Under the pieces are notes generated by a model. It worked only from the letters and a program-made list of their open reading frames with translations. It was not told the DNA's origin and searched no databases. Below, piece by piece: positions 1 through 8,921 of a DNA stretch of 64,000 bases. Source of the stretch: Maritalea porphyrae (GTDB lineage: Bacteria > Pseudomonadota > Alphaproteobacteria > Rhizobiales > Devosiaceae); assembly GCF_027213965.1 (NCBI RefSeq), contig NZ_JAPWGX010000001.1, positions 1 to 64,000 of the forward strand, given 5' to 3'. The position numbers and the translations under genes were made by a program. The stretch's first letter is position 1; each line of letters opens with the position of its first letter.

Positions 1-2336
1 TGATTGAGAACGTCGGTCGTATCGCCATCAATCTGAATTTTGTACGACGACACCGGCGCGGCCAAATTGAATACAAATTTTTTCGATTTTAGCTTGTCCA
101 AAGTCTCCGGCTCTTCAAGGTCCGTTGTCACATCAACTGCTTCAACGGTGTCATATGATCCACCGACTAAGATTTTGCATGTCAGTGTATGGTCGTCATC
201 ATCCCAGTGCTTTGCACGAAGAACCACTTCAACCGTGTCACATGGTGCAGTGAGCGTACGAACACCGGAAATATGATCCAAATTAGTGTCGCCACGAGCT
301 GCAATCATGCTTGAGCGCGAATTTCCGATCCCAAATGCAGGCATTGCATCGGTCGTACCGACCAAAACTGCTTTAAGCTGCACAATGCTTGGGCGGGTTG
401 AAAGCGCACTTGCTAGAGTTGGATTGCCGCCAGACAAGACTTTCCACGTTCCACCGATTAAGCCTTCGATAACAATGGTCGTGCCATCGGGCACTGAGGT
501 ATCACAGTTGATCAACAACTGCTCGATACCACCAGCAAGCTCACAGGCGTCCAATTGCACTTCAACGCGCGTATGACGATAACCGTTGAACCACAGCTCC
601 ATCGCCAAATCGACATCAGCAGCTGCAGGCACCCAATCCGCGCCATTACGTTGGAAGAACGCGCCTTGAGCATACTTATTGCCAGACACCGTTGATAGAA
701 AATGTGACCCCTGAGAAACCACCCAGATGCCGTATAAGCGACCTTTGACAAGCGAAGCAGCTTCTACATCAAAAGACGTTGGGGTTAAACCAGAGAGATC
801 TGCATTTAGTTCAGCTGGTGTTTTCGTGATCTTGTGCAGAACACGTGTCGGATCCGGACGACCGGATGCATCAGTTTCTGTCAAATAGACATGAACGTCG
901 CCGCTTTCGGCTTTGCGTGTAAAGAACAGATTGACCCGCCCCAATGCGCCTTCTTGTGCATTTAGGAAGGTCGACCCAATCTGAAAGCCTTGGACAGTTT
1001 CTTGGCTCGTTACCTTATCAAAATAGGGTTCATCAAAAGTGCGAAGCTTTCGGTGTGTCCAATGATAAGTGCGTACCTTGGACATTGTTTGCCCAGATGG
1101 TCCCATGTTGAGCTGGTGGTTCTCGGCCCAATTGTATTCCCAAGTTTCAACGACATCCTCAGTAACGGGATCAATCCGTTCCAAGGTGCGCACAACATCA
1201 TTCCCAAAGTAGTCGAAATGCTGTGTGCTTTCTCGCCACGTACCATCGTTGAGCTGCGGAGTAAAATCGTCCGCAAGTTGGAAATCAACCATCTCCCATT
1301 CACTGCGCGAGCGGGATAGCTTTACAACATCTGTTGAGCTGCTTGTGAAGGTCGCCAAAGCAACTTCACCATCATTGCCACTTACAGAGAGCCGCTTGAT
1401 CAAATCATGGCGCGGCATAACCATATTGTCGATGACGGTAATCCGCTCATCCAACGGGTTTACCAACGCTAGACCTGCTACACTGCGCGCGGCGTCTTTG
1501 AAGAATAAGCCGTTCTTTACTTTACAATCGTATTCACCGTGCGCTGTATCACTTTGCCCCTCATTGGCAAAATTGTCCGCACTCCAATTGGTGTAGTTAT
1601 CTGGCAATTCGCTTAGACGTTTCACACGCGCAAAATCACCAGCAAGGTTGACCACCATTTCCATTGGGGCTTTGCCGCGCGTAGCAAGTGCCAGACCAGA
1701 TAGGTCCGTGCGCAAAGTATCAATTTGAGACCCTGCCAAATCCAAACGTTTTTCAACTATCGTTAAGCGCGTATTGAGCGACTTCAATGAAATCAGCCGA
1801 TTGGCCTCAATCATCTCGATCTTTTCAATGCCGGTCGTGTTCAAGGTGACATATGCGACGCCCAAAACATTCGCATCAAGCGCAGGTGGTTGTGGATCAA
1901 CGTTTTCCGTACCTGCAACGCGATCGATATTGGCAACACGATGGTTTTCTGTTGAAACGATCCGTGCTTCAGTCGTGCGGGTCACCGCGTCAAGCAAGAA
2001 CGTGCGCGCCTCGGTTTCAGCATCAACAGCATTGCCCCAGACCACCACGGTAACGATCCGCTTTGTAACGGCTGGAAGTAACGAAACCAAGTCAATGGTT
2101 GCGCTGTTATCGTCATCGCGAGAATAAACCTTCCCATCGCGATACAAACGACCACCACTGACCGTGACTTCTGCGGGGCCGCTCTGAACCACGGCAAGCT
2201 TTATATAGCCTGCAAGGTCGGTCACAGCATCTTTTACAATGTGATCCATCGCGTCACGGCCAAACAAACCGATATTGTTAAAGTCATCAACAGTGACAAT
2301 CTGGTTTTGCGCAGCGGTAACAATTTTCTCAGACAT
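1..2336 (-). CDS. Tail fibre-like structural protein, 3' end missing
   Basis: An uninterrupted reading frame starts at an ATG at 2336 and runs off the left edge, giving at least 778 residues. The start (MSEKIVTAAQ) lies 9 bases downstream of the tail protein I gene. The protein is acidic with many beta-prone stretches, and the middle and end look like repeated beta-sandwich modules. I do not recognise a named family. Position directly after baseplate genes V-W-J-I matches the P2 gene H slot (tail fibre), so a fibre or baseplate-attached adhesin role is inferred from synteny only. Confidence 0.7.
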   Translation of the reverse strand, partial: MSEKIVTAAQNQIVTVDDFNNIGLFGRDAMDHIVKDAVTDLAGYIKLAVVQSGPAEVTVSGGRLYRDGKVYSRDDDNSATIDLVSLLPAVTKRIVTVVVWGNAVDAETEARTFLLDAVTRTTEARIVSTENHRVANIDRVAGTENVDPQPPALDANVLGVAYVTLNTTGIEKIEMIEANRLISLKSLNTRLTIVEKRLDLAGSQIDTLRTDLSGLALATRGKAPMEMVVNLAGDFARVKRLSELPDNYTNWSADNFANEGQSDTAHGEYDCKVKNGLFFKDAARSVAGLALVNPLDERITVIDNMVMPRHDLIKRLSVSGNDGEVALATFTSSSTDVVKLSRSRSEWEMVDFQLADDFTPQLNDGTWRESTQHFDYFGNDVVRTLERIDPVTEDVVETWEYNWAENHQLNMGPSGQTMSKVRTYHWTHRKLRTFDEPYFDKVTSQETVQGFQIGSTFLNAQEGALGRVNLFFTRKAESGDVHVYLTETDASGRPDPTRVLHKITKTPAELNADLSGLTPTSFDVEAASLVKGRLYGIWVVSQGSHFLSTVSGNKYAQGAFFQRNGADWVPAAADVDLAMELWFNGYRHTRVEVQLDACELAGGIEQLLINCDTSVPDGTTIVIEGLIGGTWKVLSGGNPTLASALSTRPSIVQLKAVLVGTTDAMPAFGIGNSRSSMIAARGDTNLDHISGVRTLTAPCDTVEVVLRAKHWDDDDHTLTCKILVGGSYDTVEAVDVTTDLEEPETLDKLKSKKFVFNLAAPVSSYKIQIDGDTTDVLN

Positions 2337-2345
2337 AGAAGTCTC

Positions 2346-3611
2346 CTAAAGAATAGCAGGTACACGCGCGTCTAATGGCGTGGTTTGATCGAGATGCAAG
2401 CCAGTGCTTAGGCTTGGAGATGTTGTTGTTTGAAAGTCGACTAGCAAGCGGTCAGTAAACCGTTTTGAAGCGACGATTGCGTCGAGAGCGCTGTCGACCT
2501 TTTTCAGTTTTGACCCGTTCATCGCGTCTTCGCCAATGAAGGTTTGCCCCAAAACAAAACCGTCACTCGGCAACAATTTGTCTTCAGCGCGTACCAGCAT
2601 TTCAGCTGTGTGCGTTGGGAAGCCCAAGCGGGAAACGCCCAAAACAGCCAGGGCGTCCACCACCGGCACCGCTATGTCAGGATCGTGGAGATAAACCACA
2701 TCAGAAATCAGGGCAGCGCCATTGTTTTCACGCAAAGCGCCATCGTCTAAAAAGTCGGCGTCCAAAAAGAATTGCCCCAAACCAAAATCATATGCAGAAA
2801 CACGTTCAAACCTGGGGCTCATCGGCTCAAGACTTGCGCCCAAGCTATCAAGCGGCAGGTTGTCTATTTCACTGTTCAATCCACTATTCAGGCGAAACGA
2901 AAATATCGACTGCGCCGAAAGCTCAGCTGCTAAACTCGTGTCGTCTAACGGGCTTTCACCAATGTAAAATCCGCCAGCGTTGGCGTCGTGCAAGGACACT
3001 TGTTCATAACCATCACCAAGCGAATTGCCGCCGATATGATCAACACTAACTTCGACCTCATCAACCGCATCAGTTGGTTTATAATAAGCGCGCCGACCGA
3101 GCAATTCCAAGCCTGTTTCCACGCTGAAATGGTCGTCATCCAACGCGCTAGAACCGATAAAGAACCCGTTCGGTGGTTGCCATTCGCCTTGCCTGTTCTC
3201 TAGGCTAATGCGCACGCTTGGCATCCGCTTTATGTAGGCATCCCAGCTTTTCTTATCGACAGGCCCGGACAAAGCAAACCCCTGCGGCCCTGTTTTGGTG
3301 TCAACAAGATCCGCATCAACGATATTCAGATAACGCCTATGCCCTTCTTTGGTGCCCTTCAGGCGATGGTTTTCCAGCGATTGGGCGCAAACAGAACGTT
3401 TCTTATATTCGTCCCAACCTTCATCCCAAATATCAACTGACAGTTCGTGCGCCAGAAAATTGAGCAATTCCGGTGGGCAATCCCAGGCATTCTTGAACCG
3501 ACGAATAACATCGGGGTCAATAGTATCCCAACGTTCACCAGAAACCCGCTCAACGGCCCTTTCCCACTGTGTGGAATTGGGTGGCAAAATGGTTTGGAAA
3601 TCAGCCGTCAT
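2346..3611 (-). CDS. Phage tail protein I (baseplate)
   Basis: 421 residues. The N-terminal ~110 residues resemble P2 gpI (Tail_P2_I family): LPPNSTQWERAVE, then a short helical region with PELLNFLAHELSVDIWDE and a conserved HRLKGT element. gpI completes the baseplate between gpJ and the fibre. The remaining ~300 residues are longer than P2 gpI and look like an extra beta-rich domain containing repeated 'F-I-G-x-S-x-L-D-D' type units (around residues 146-160, 210-225, 285-295 and 365-380), possibly for fibre attachment. The start overlaps the end of the gpJ gene by 11 bases, which supports translational coupling. Confidence 0.88.
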   Translation of the reverse strand: MTADFQTILPPNSTQWERAVERVSGERWDTIDPDVIRRFKNAWDCPPELLNFLAHELSVDIWDEGWDEYKKRSVCAQSLENHRLKGTKEGHRRYLNIVDADLVDTKTGPQGFALSGPVDKKSWDAYIKRMPSVRISLENRQGEWQPPNGFFIGSSALDDDHFSVETGLELLGRRAYYKPTDAVDEVEVSVDHIGGNSLGDGYEQVSLHDANAGGFYIGESPLDDTSLAAELSAQSIFSFRLNSGLNSEIDNLPLDSLGASLEPMSPRFERVSAYDFGLGQFFLDADFLDDGALRENNGAALISDVVYLHDPDIAVPVVDALAVLGVSRLGFPTHTAEMLVRAEDKLLPSDGFVLGQTFIGEDAMNGSKLKKVDSALDAIVASKRFTDRLLVDFQTTTSPSLSTGLHLDQTTPLDARVPAIL

Positions 3612-4464
3612 GGGTTGAGACCTTCACAGTAATGCCTAAACAACGCCCCAGCTCCCCCTCAAGTCGCGCTATGTGGCCAGCGGGTTGATTGATCACAACA
3701 CGATCAACAGGGCCAACCGTTGCGGCAGCATGAATGGCAGAAGGTGGAATATCGCGCGCCGGTGTAAATCGAGATGCGGCCATTTTGGCCAAGCTTTCTT
3801 CAACTAATGCTTTGACCGACAACGGATCTGGTCCAGGCAGCACAAACACCTCAACATCAATGATATAGTCGAACTGCGTTACAGACCCGACATAGACCGT
3901 ATCAGTGAATGGCTTGATGTCGTCCTTGTGCAGATAAGAACGCACAAATTCAACAAGTTCGGCAGAAGCAACCCCGTCCGCCCCTTTTGCTTGCACAGCA
4001 ATCTGCGATACCCCATCGCCGGGTGACCACACATCAACGTTGGCAACATCTTCATGCGCAGCTAAAGCGTGGAAGATATATCCACCAAGAGTGCCTATTC
4101 CAGCAGCTTCCGGCTCCAAAAGAACACGACGTCGGAAAGCTTCATCCAGTTCCCCTTCAAGCCGCATGAGCGGCAACGCTAGATGATCGAGGTCTGAGCC
4201 AACAGCAAAGGCTTTCATCACCGCCTTAATGGCATCGTTGATTTCAGACTTTACCAACATTTCCCGATAAGCATCGGTTTCTTGCAATATCTTGCCAGGA
4301 TCTGTTTCAAGCTCGGCAACATCATAATCAATATCTCGATCATCGAACAACGCAACAAGCCGCGTCATTCTATCGGCCAGAATGGCCTCATAATCGACGC
4401 CACGAATGGCTAAAGGCGCAGGGAACCTTGAGAGGTCCAGCGTTTCTGCAGTGTATCGTGACAT
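3601..4464 (-). CDS. Baseplate assembly protein J
   Basis: 287 residues, close to P2 gpJ (~300). It has the family layout: an N-terminal segment with DYEAILADRMTRLVALF, the 'YREMLVKSEINDAIKAV' helix, then 'LEGELDEAFRRRVLLEPEA' and the GTLGGYIFHAL turn typical of Baseplate_J proteins. It forms the periphery of the contractile-tail baseplate. It is in the same operon as the V, W and I genes and overlaps the I gene. Confidence 0.92.
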   Translation of the reverse strand: MSRYTAETLDLSRFPAPLAIRGVDYEAILADRMTRLVALFDDRDIDYDVAELETDPGKILQETDAYREMLVKSEINDAIKAVMKAFAVGSDLDHLALPLMRLEGELDEAFRRRVLLEPEAAGIGTLGGYIFHALAAHEDVANVDVWSPGDGVSQIAVQAKGADGVASAELVEFVRSYLHKDDIKPFTDTVYVGSVTQFDYIIDVEVFVLPGPDPLSVKALVEESLAKMAASRFTPARDIPPSAIHAAATVGPVDRVVINQPAGHIARLEGELGRCLGITVKVSTHDG

Positions 4465-4479
4465 TGAAAATCCTATTGA

Positions 4480-4860
4480 TTAGGCTGCTTGTTTTACGGT
4501 CACCACATCGTCAACCACTGAGACAAACACGTTGGACTGCTGCCAGTTCTTATGGCCGTAGGGCCGGTGCTCGCCTACGAGGGTCACATCAAATGTGCCT
4601 GATCTGTCGACGCTGTTTGGTTCAAAACGCAGTATTCGATAGCGGGGTTCGTAGATTTCCACCAACGTCCAGACAATTGTTGCCCAACTTAAAATATTTC
4701 GCTCTGTGGCGTTCTCGCCAATAAGTTTGGTGCCGGGGTTGCCTACCCATTCTCGCATAATGCGTTGGGCCAATCCGGTATCAAACAGCTTTTGAAGACA
4801 CTGCTCGACGTGCGGAAAACCGGATAGAACTTTGCCGGTTGCCGCGTTGATGCCAACCAT
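4480..4860 (-). CDS. Baseplate protein W (GPW/gp25 family)
   Basis: 126 residues. Shows gp25-like features: MVGINAATGKVLSGFPHVEQCLQ at the start, 'LFDTGLAQRIMREWVGNPG' and an 'RNILSWATIVWTLVEIYEPR' core, matching the P2 gpW / T4 gp25 family that forms the inner baseplate. The ATG shares a base with the stop codon of the preceding small gene (TAATG). The gene lies between the V and J genes, the canonical place. Confidence 0.87.
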   Translation of the reverse strand: MVGINAATGKVLSGFPHVEQCLQKLFDTGLAQRIMREWVGNPGTKLIGENATERNILSWATIVWTLVEIYEPRYRILRFEPNSVDRSGTFDVTLVGEHRPYGHKNWQQSNVFVSVVDDVVTVKQAA

Positions 4861-5057
4861 TACTTTTTGGCCTTAATCTGAGTGGTAACTGACTTCTGCA
4901 CTGGCTTGGTTGAAGGCTTTTCATCAACAATATAGCCTTGACGAAGTGGCTGCGCTGCCTGATTTTCGGTCAGCTCAATCGGCTTTCCCACACCTGGATT
5001 TCTTTGACCTGCAACGTCCCGACCAGCAAGCTCAGTTACATAGAATGTCGTTTTCAT
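4860..5057 (-). CDS. Small phage protein between baseplate V and W
   Basis: 65 residues, unknown function. Two in-frame ATGs exist at 5063 and 5057. The first abuts the Shine-Dalgarno AAGGAG with no spacing, the second sits 6 bases from it, so 5057 is chosen. The protein has 'RDVAGQRNPGVGKPIELTENQAAQPLRQGYI', a motif (NPG.G..I.LT..QA) I recall from short proteins of phage structural operons, and a basic C-terminal tail. Probably a minor virion or assembly protein; this is inference from location. Confidence 0.75.
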   Translation of the reverse strand: MKTTFYVTELAGRDVAGQRNPGVGKPIELTENQAAQPLRQGYIVDEKPSTKPVQKSVTTQIKAKK

Positions 5058-5067
5058 CACCATCTCC

Positions 5068-5637
5068 TTAAACTGGGAACCCCGTCTTTTCTAAACCTGG
5101 GGTTACATCTTTGTGTTTGTGTTCATCTCCAACATTGACGTTATTGTGCAACAGTTCAGCACCAAGTGCTTCCACTTTGGCGCCATTGAGCCAAATGCCA
5201 TCTGCTGTTATTAAGATATACGAGCCTCCGACACTGACCTGCATGCCGTCACCTGTGAGATCGATTGTCACTGCGCCAAGTGTCAGCTTCTTGGCCGCTA
5301 CATCTTCCGAAATTGCCGGGTTATCGTCTGACCAATGCAGTGGTCTAACCGTTCCTTGTTCGATGTCGCCATTTGAGCACGTTATTTCGCACTGCTGCCC
5401 AATGCTTGGGAGGTCGTGGACGCTCATTGAGCCGGCTGTCTGCCCCACCTTAACCCAAGGTCCAAGAACATCATCACCTTCAGGCGTTTGCCCTATGATC
5501 AACCGAACCGCTTGCTTGGCTCCGTCAACTTCTTTTACTGTGCCGCGAAAACTTTGCCCTGCGACTTTACGATCTGTCTCCACCACGCGAGTGAGCAACG
5601 CGCCCAGCATCCGGTAAATCTCGTCAATATCACTCAT
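5068..5637 (-). CDS. Baseplate assembly protein V (spike)
   Basis: 189 residues. The N-terminal helix (MSDIDEIYRMLGALLTRVV), an OB-fold-like central part and a C-terminal beta-helical end with LTLGAVTIDLTGDGMQVSVGG and a terminal His-rich piece (GDEHKHKDVTPGLE) match P2 gpV-type spike proteins, where a C-terminal HxH motif can bind a metal at the tip. ATG at 5637 is preferred over an upstream TTG at 5643. It overlaps the preceding gene by 8 bases. Confidence 0.9.
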   Translation of the reverse strand: MSDIDEIYRMLGALLTRVVETDRKVAGQSFRGTVKEVDGAKQAVRLIIGQTPEGDDVLGPWVKVGQTAGSMSVHDLPSIGQQCEITCSNGDIEQGTVRPLHWSDDNPAISEDVAAKKLTLGAVTIDLTGDGMQVSVGGSYILITADGIWLNGAKVEALGAELLHNNVNVGDEHKHKDVTPGLEKTGFPV

Positions 5638-6400
5638 CTTCAATATCCGATGTTGTGATTTCGGTCAGAATGGCAGCATCGTCCGTTGTCGTTGGGTCAG
5701 CCGGTGCAATACCTGCAACACGCGCATCTTCAACCGTCCATCCCATTTGGTGACGGGCTTGCTCCCAATTAGATAAACCTTCAGGCGCGACAATCAGACT
5801 GCGAATGACCTCTGCAAGACTTTCCGTGGCTGAATCTGCAGCCATCGCGTCGTACAAAGCTTGCCAACCTGGGGTCATTCCCTGTTCGCCAAAAAATGGC
5901 TCTGGAATGCAATTCAAATCGTAGGCAACTGATAGGACGGGAACTTCCGTTTCAGAACCAATTTGGTAGACCAATGGGCGGTTTTTAACCGCATCGATCT
6001 TTGTGACAAATAGGTGCCAAATGGCCAACCATTCAGGGTTGCCGAAATGCAATGCGCGCTCAATTTGGCGCGCTACAAATTCAGTGGACGCCGCCCCGCC
6101 AGCTGTGCGCGTGTCGAACTCGATTTGAGGTGTTTCGCCATCCAGCACCACAACTTTTGGAGGCACAATGATATTGAACGCTATGGAGAGCGACGTGCTC
6201 CGCCCCTGCGTTTGCTTACCAACCACGTCCAAGTCGCGCTCAGTCGTATAGATAGATATCCGCGGGGTATCGTCGCCTTCCGCACCCTCCCAATCTGGCA
6301 GAGGGTCTACAGGGCTGTTATGAATGTGGGAGCCCGCCCAGGTCTGCCCTACAATCAATCTGGACACGATGTGACGGACTGCGAATGAAACCAAGCTCAT
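5630..6400 (-). CDS. Probable tail terminator or tail completion protein
   Basis: 256 residues, unknown family. The N-terminal part (VSRLIVGQTWAGSHIHNSPVDPLP) followed by beta segments ('PRISIYTTERD', 'TSLSIAFNIIVPP') and 'FVARQIERAL' resembles tail-terminator-type proteins that handle one phage subunit ring at the head-proximal end of the tail. It lies between a head-tail joining candidate and baseplate V. The C-terminal ~60 residues are acidic and disorder-prone. Function is inferred from location and weak resemblance. Confidence 0.65.
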   Translation of the reverse strand: MSLVSFAVRHIVSRLIVGQTWAGSHIHNSPVDPLPDWEGAEGDDTPRISIYTTERDLDVVGKQTQGRSTSLSIAFNIIVPPKVVVLDGETPQIEFDTRTAGGAASTEFVARQIERALHFGNPEWLAIWHLFVTKIDAVKNRPLVYQIGSETEVPVLSVAYDLNCIPEPFFGEQGMTPGWQALYDAMAADSATESLAEVIRSLIVAPEGLSNWEQARHQMGWTVEDARVAGIAPADPTTTDDAAILTEITTSDIEDE

Positions 6401-6412
6401 TTCAACACCACC

Positions 6413-6799
6413 TTACGTGCAGACAAAAACAGTGCGCCCCAATTTGTCAGGATGGATCGCTGAAATCTTCAATGAAACAGGGCCATCTTTCAGGGTCGCC
6501 GTAAAAACGTCGCCCTGCTTTGGCATGCCCTTGGATTGAAGCTCTTCGTCTCGAATGGAAACGTGAGCTACTTTGCCAGTGAGGTTTGGAAGAAAACCAT
6601 CGTTTCCCTCTTTACCCTTGGCTTTGATGGTTTCGGGGATGAAATCAATCACCCCCAAAACCGTGAATGTTGGCCGGTCGTTGTCCGCAGCACTTCCGTA
6701 ATCGCTAACTTTATGCTGCGGCAGCACGGTGATCTCATTTCCGAAGTATTCATCAACACTGTCGGAAACAAGATCTTCAAGGTCTGCGAACACTGACAT
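6413..6799 (-). CDS. Probable head-tail connector protein
   Basis: 128 residues. An N-terminal helix (FADLEDLVSDSVDEYFGNEI) is followed by a beta-rich body with 'VSIRDEELQSKGMPKQGD' and 'LKISAIHPDKLGRTVFVC', a layout typical of lambda FII-like or head-tail stopper proteins. The ATG overlaps the stop of the capsid gene (TAATG). The position directly downstream of the capsid gene supports a connector role; no residue-level assignment is possible. Confidence 0.65.
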   Translation of the reverse strand: MSVFADLEDLVSDSVDEYFGNEITVLPQHKVSDYGSAADNDRPTFTVLGVIDFIPETIKAKGKEGNDGFLPNLTGKVAHVSIRDEELQSKGMPKQGDVFTATLKDGPVSLKISAIHPDKLGRTVFVCT

Positions 6800-7821
6800 T
6801 AGGCGCGCTTACCGCTCATTAGAACGCGAGGACGAGTGCAATACTCTAGCGCATTCATTTGAACATCGAAGTGAATACCCTTTTTGTTTGGCATCACATA
6901 TTGGTGATTGTAAAGACGCTCACCCATCGTGTTCACAGTGTCGACATAATCTGCCGGTGCATAAACTGTGCGGAACAAATTATCGACGCCCGTTGGGAAC
7001 AAAGCACACTCATCTGTAGGTACTTGAACGCCCAAGTTGCTGGAACCGCGATAATTCTCAAAAACGATGCCGCCAAATTTGACGATATCGGAAGAATCGC
7101 GCTTTTTGCCGAGATAGCTGTCCCGCAAGATTGCGGCATCTGTCCAACCCAAATGGCTTTCACGGAACTCTTTGTTTTCCATCAAGCCATCAAAGAAGTT
7201 GTCGCCGCAGAACACATGGATTTCGTCATAAGGGATGCTACCCAGTTCGTCATCCATGACGCGCTTCAGACCAGTTGTGAACTTGCGCAATTTGCCGTCG
7301 ATATTGGTGGCCAAATTGAAATTCAGCTGGGACAATTTGGTTACGCCAAACGTTTGATAAAGGTCCAGCTGGGTTCCGTCTTGATAGACGACGACACCCT
7401 GCACTGCTCCCAAGCGGCTCTTTTCTTGTGTGACCGCCATTGAGCTAACGTGAATAGAGGCACGCTCGGTCAATTTTGCAGACAAGATTTCCAGCTGTTG
7501 GGGTTTGCCAAAACGAGTTACGTTTTGGATTTCTTCAGCCATGACGTGATCGTTGATTTCGAAATGCGGCACGCTCATTTGCAAAAGCGACCGGCCTTTT
7601 TTCCCAACAGTTGTACCCGGACCACCGCGAGCGGTAGGTGGAACAACAATGATGGTGTCACCTTTTTGCTCGACCGCAACGCTAGTGGTATCGGTAGAGG
7701 TTGGCGTGAACAGTCCGAGCTTGCCAATACGGCCAGGCTTGTATGTGCGAGTATTGATGGCATCGGTCAGCGATGTAGTCGAGAACGCGTCATCATTAAA
7801 AATATTGAGAATGTGGTCCAT
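6799..7821 (-). CDS. Major capsid protein (lambda gpE family)
   Basis: 340 residues, the usual length for E-type capsids (~341). Typical features are the N-terminal 'FNDDAFSTTSLTDAIN', the 'GRIGKLGLF' segment, 'RSLLQMSVPHFEINDHVMAEEIQNVTRFG' and a C-terminal half with 'VDNLFRTVYAPADYVDTVNTMG'. HK97-fold capsid protein that builds the icosahedral shell. It follows the decoration gene by 12 bases, as D precedes E in lambda. Confidence 0.95.
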   Translation of the reverse strand: MDHILNIFNDDAFSTTSLTDAINTRTYKPGRIGKLGLFTPTSTDTTSVAVEQKGDTIIVVPPTARGGPGTTVGKKGRSLLQMSVPHFEINDHVMAEEIQNVTRFGKPQQLEILSAKLTERASIHVSSMAVTQEKSRLGAVQGVVVYQDGTQLDLYQTFGVTKLSQLNFNLATNIDGKLRKFTTGLKRVMDDELGSIPYDEIHVFCGDNFFDGLMENKEFRESHLGWTDAAILRDSYLGKKRDSSDIVKFGGIVFENYRGSSNLGVQVPTDECALFPTGVDNLFRTVYAPADYVDTVNTMGERLYNHQYVMPNKKGIHFDVQMNALEYCTRPRVLMSGKRA

Positions 7822-7832
7822 GTTGGTTCCCC

Positions 7833-8504
7833 TTAGCGGACGATGATCATTTGCTTGGCCAAGGAGTCAGCCGCAGCGGACTTTTGTGCCTCGGTGACGC
7901 CATCTGGCCATTCGATTACTTTGCCGTTGAGCTCAGCTAGGCGAGTGATGCCCGCAACGCGAGCTGTTTGGCCCGCGCCTGTCGAAATGAGGTAAAGTGA
8001 CATAGCTACCGCTCGCTCTGCACCATCGGCACCATCTGGATCCCAAGGAACAAATTGTTCGCCGGTGGCAGGGTTTGAATCCACATCGATGTAGATCAAG
8101 TCACCTTCGACAAAATCCGTTGCACCATCGGCCAGCGTAAACTTGATTTCTTTGTTGAAAAGCGTCCCTACGTCGCCGATACCGATCGACTTGCCGTCAG
8201 GGCCTTCGACTTCAAATTTACCGCCATCCGCAGCTGCTTCTGTGATCATCAACACATAGCGACCTTGCTTGGCGTTCTTGTTCGTAGCTGGGTCTGAAAG
8301 TGTTAGAACACCGTCGCCTGTCAACCCGTCGCCGGGAACGACAGTTAAAGTCGTACCGGCGTCAAGCGTTTGAAGCCCCAACAGTTGGTTTGGAAGGATT
8401 GTTGTTTCCGCGGGGATCAACAAGTTATCGCGTGAAATGCCGGAGTTTCCTTCGGACATAACTGCAGCGGCGGCATGGCCGCCTTCTTTAAAAATAGTCA
8501 TCAT
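7833..8504 (-). CDS. Head decoration protein (gpD-like), long form
   Basis: 223 residues. The HDPD-type core is 'GNSGISRDNLLIPAETTILPNQLLG' early and 'VAMSLYLISTGAGQTARVAGITRLAELN' late. Lambda gpD is ~110 residues, so ~100 residues (about 70-170, including GDGVLTLSDPATNKNAKQG and VEGDLIYIDVDSNP) look like an inserted or extra beta domain that could be displayed on the capsid surface. Two adjacent ATG codons follow the Shine-Dalgarno GGAG; the second (8501) has the better spacing. Confidence 0.88.
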   Translation of the reverse strand: MMTIFKEGGHAAAAVMSEGNSGISRDNLLIPAETTILPNQLLGLQTLDAGTTLTVVPGDGLTGDGVLTLSDPATNKNAKQGRYVLMITEAAADGGKFEVEGPDGKSIGIGDVGTLFNKEIKFTLADGATDFVEGDLIYIDVDSNPATGEQFVPWDPDGADGAERAVAMSLYLISTGAGQTARVAGITRLAELNGKVIEWPDGVTEAQKSAAADSLAKQMIIVR

Positions 8505-8525
8505 TTTCTCCGAGAGAAGGTTGGG

Positions 8526-8921
8526 TTACGAGCTGCGGGCGTTAGCCTTCTCAGCAGCAGCCATCATTGGGTTGGGAGCATTGCTACCACCAACAGGGTC
8601 CGGCGTACCGAGGCCACCAGCTTCAGCTTTGCGCTTCAGAAATTCATCTGTTGCATCAATTTCAGAAGTGCCCGAAGCCTTATCCGCAGACGCCGCTTTC
8701 AGCATTTCCACAGCCTTGGCCGTCGAAATATCGTCGTCATCAAACAACGCGCTCGCCAATGTTGGGTTGGCTTTGCCGTCTTCAGATTGCAGGATCATTG
8801 TCATGCGCTCTTTGGTGTCGGCCTTGGCTTGGGCCTTGGCGTCATTTGTCGCCTTGTCCACGTCAGCCTGTGTAATTGCAGCGGGTTCTTGGCCGTCCAC
8901 CGCGCCTTCTGTATTTTTCAT
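8526..8921 (-). CDS. Internal in-frame start: Nu3-like scaffold protein
   Basis: Inside the protease gene an in-frame ATG at 8921 is preceded by AAAGGA with 6-base spacing. The product, about 131 residues beginning MKNTEGAVDG, is exactly the helical scaffold-like part. In lambda, Nu3 is made from such an internal start within gene C. The site sits precisely at the boundary between the protease domain and the scaffold domain, which supports a real second start. Confidence 0.72.
   Translation of the reverse strand: MKNTEGAVDGQEPAAITQADVDKATNDAKAQAKADTKERMTMILQSEDGKANPTLASALFDDDDISTAKAVEMLKAASADKASGTSEIDATDEFLKRKAEAGGLGTPDPVGGSNAPNPMMAAAEKANARSS

Noticed and set aside
1-7000. Programmed -1 frameshift of tail-assembly chaperones
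   Set aside because: No tail-assembly chaperone genes or slippery heptamer with overlapping frames are seen here; those genes should lie left of the window.
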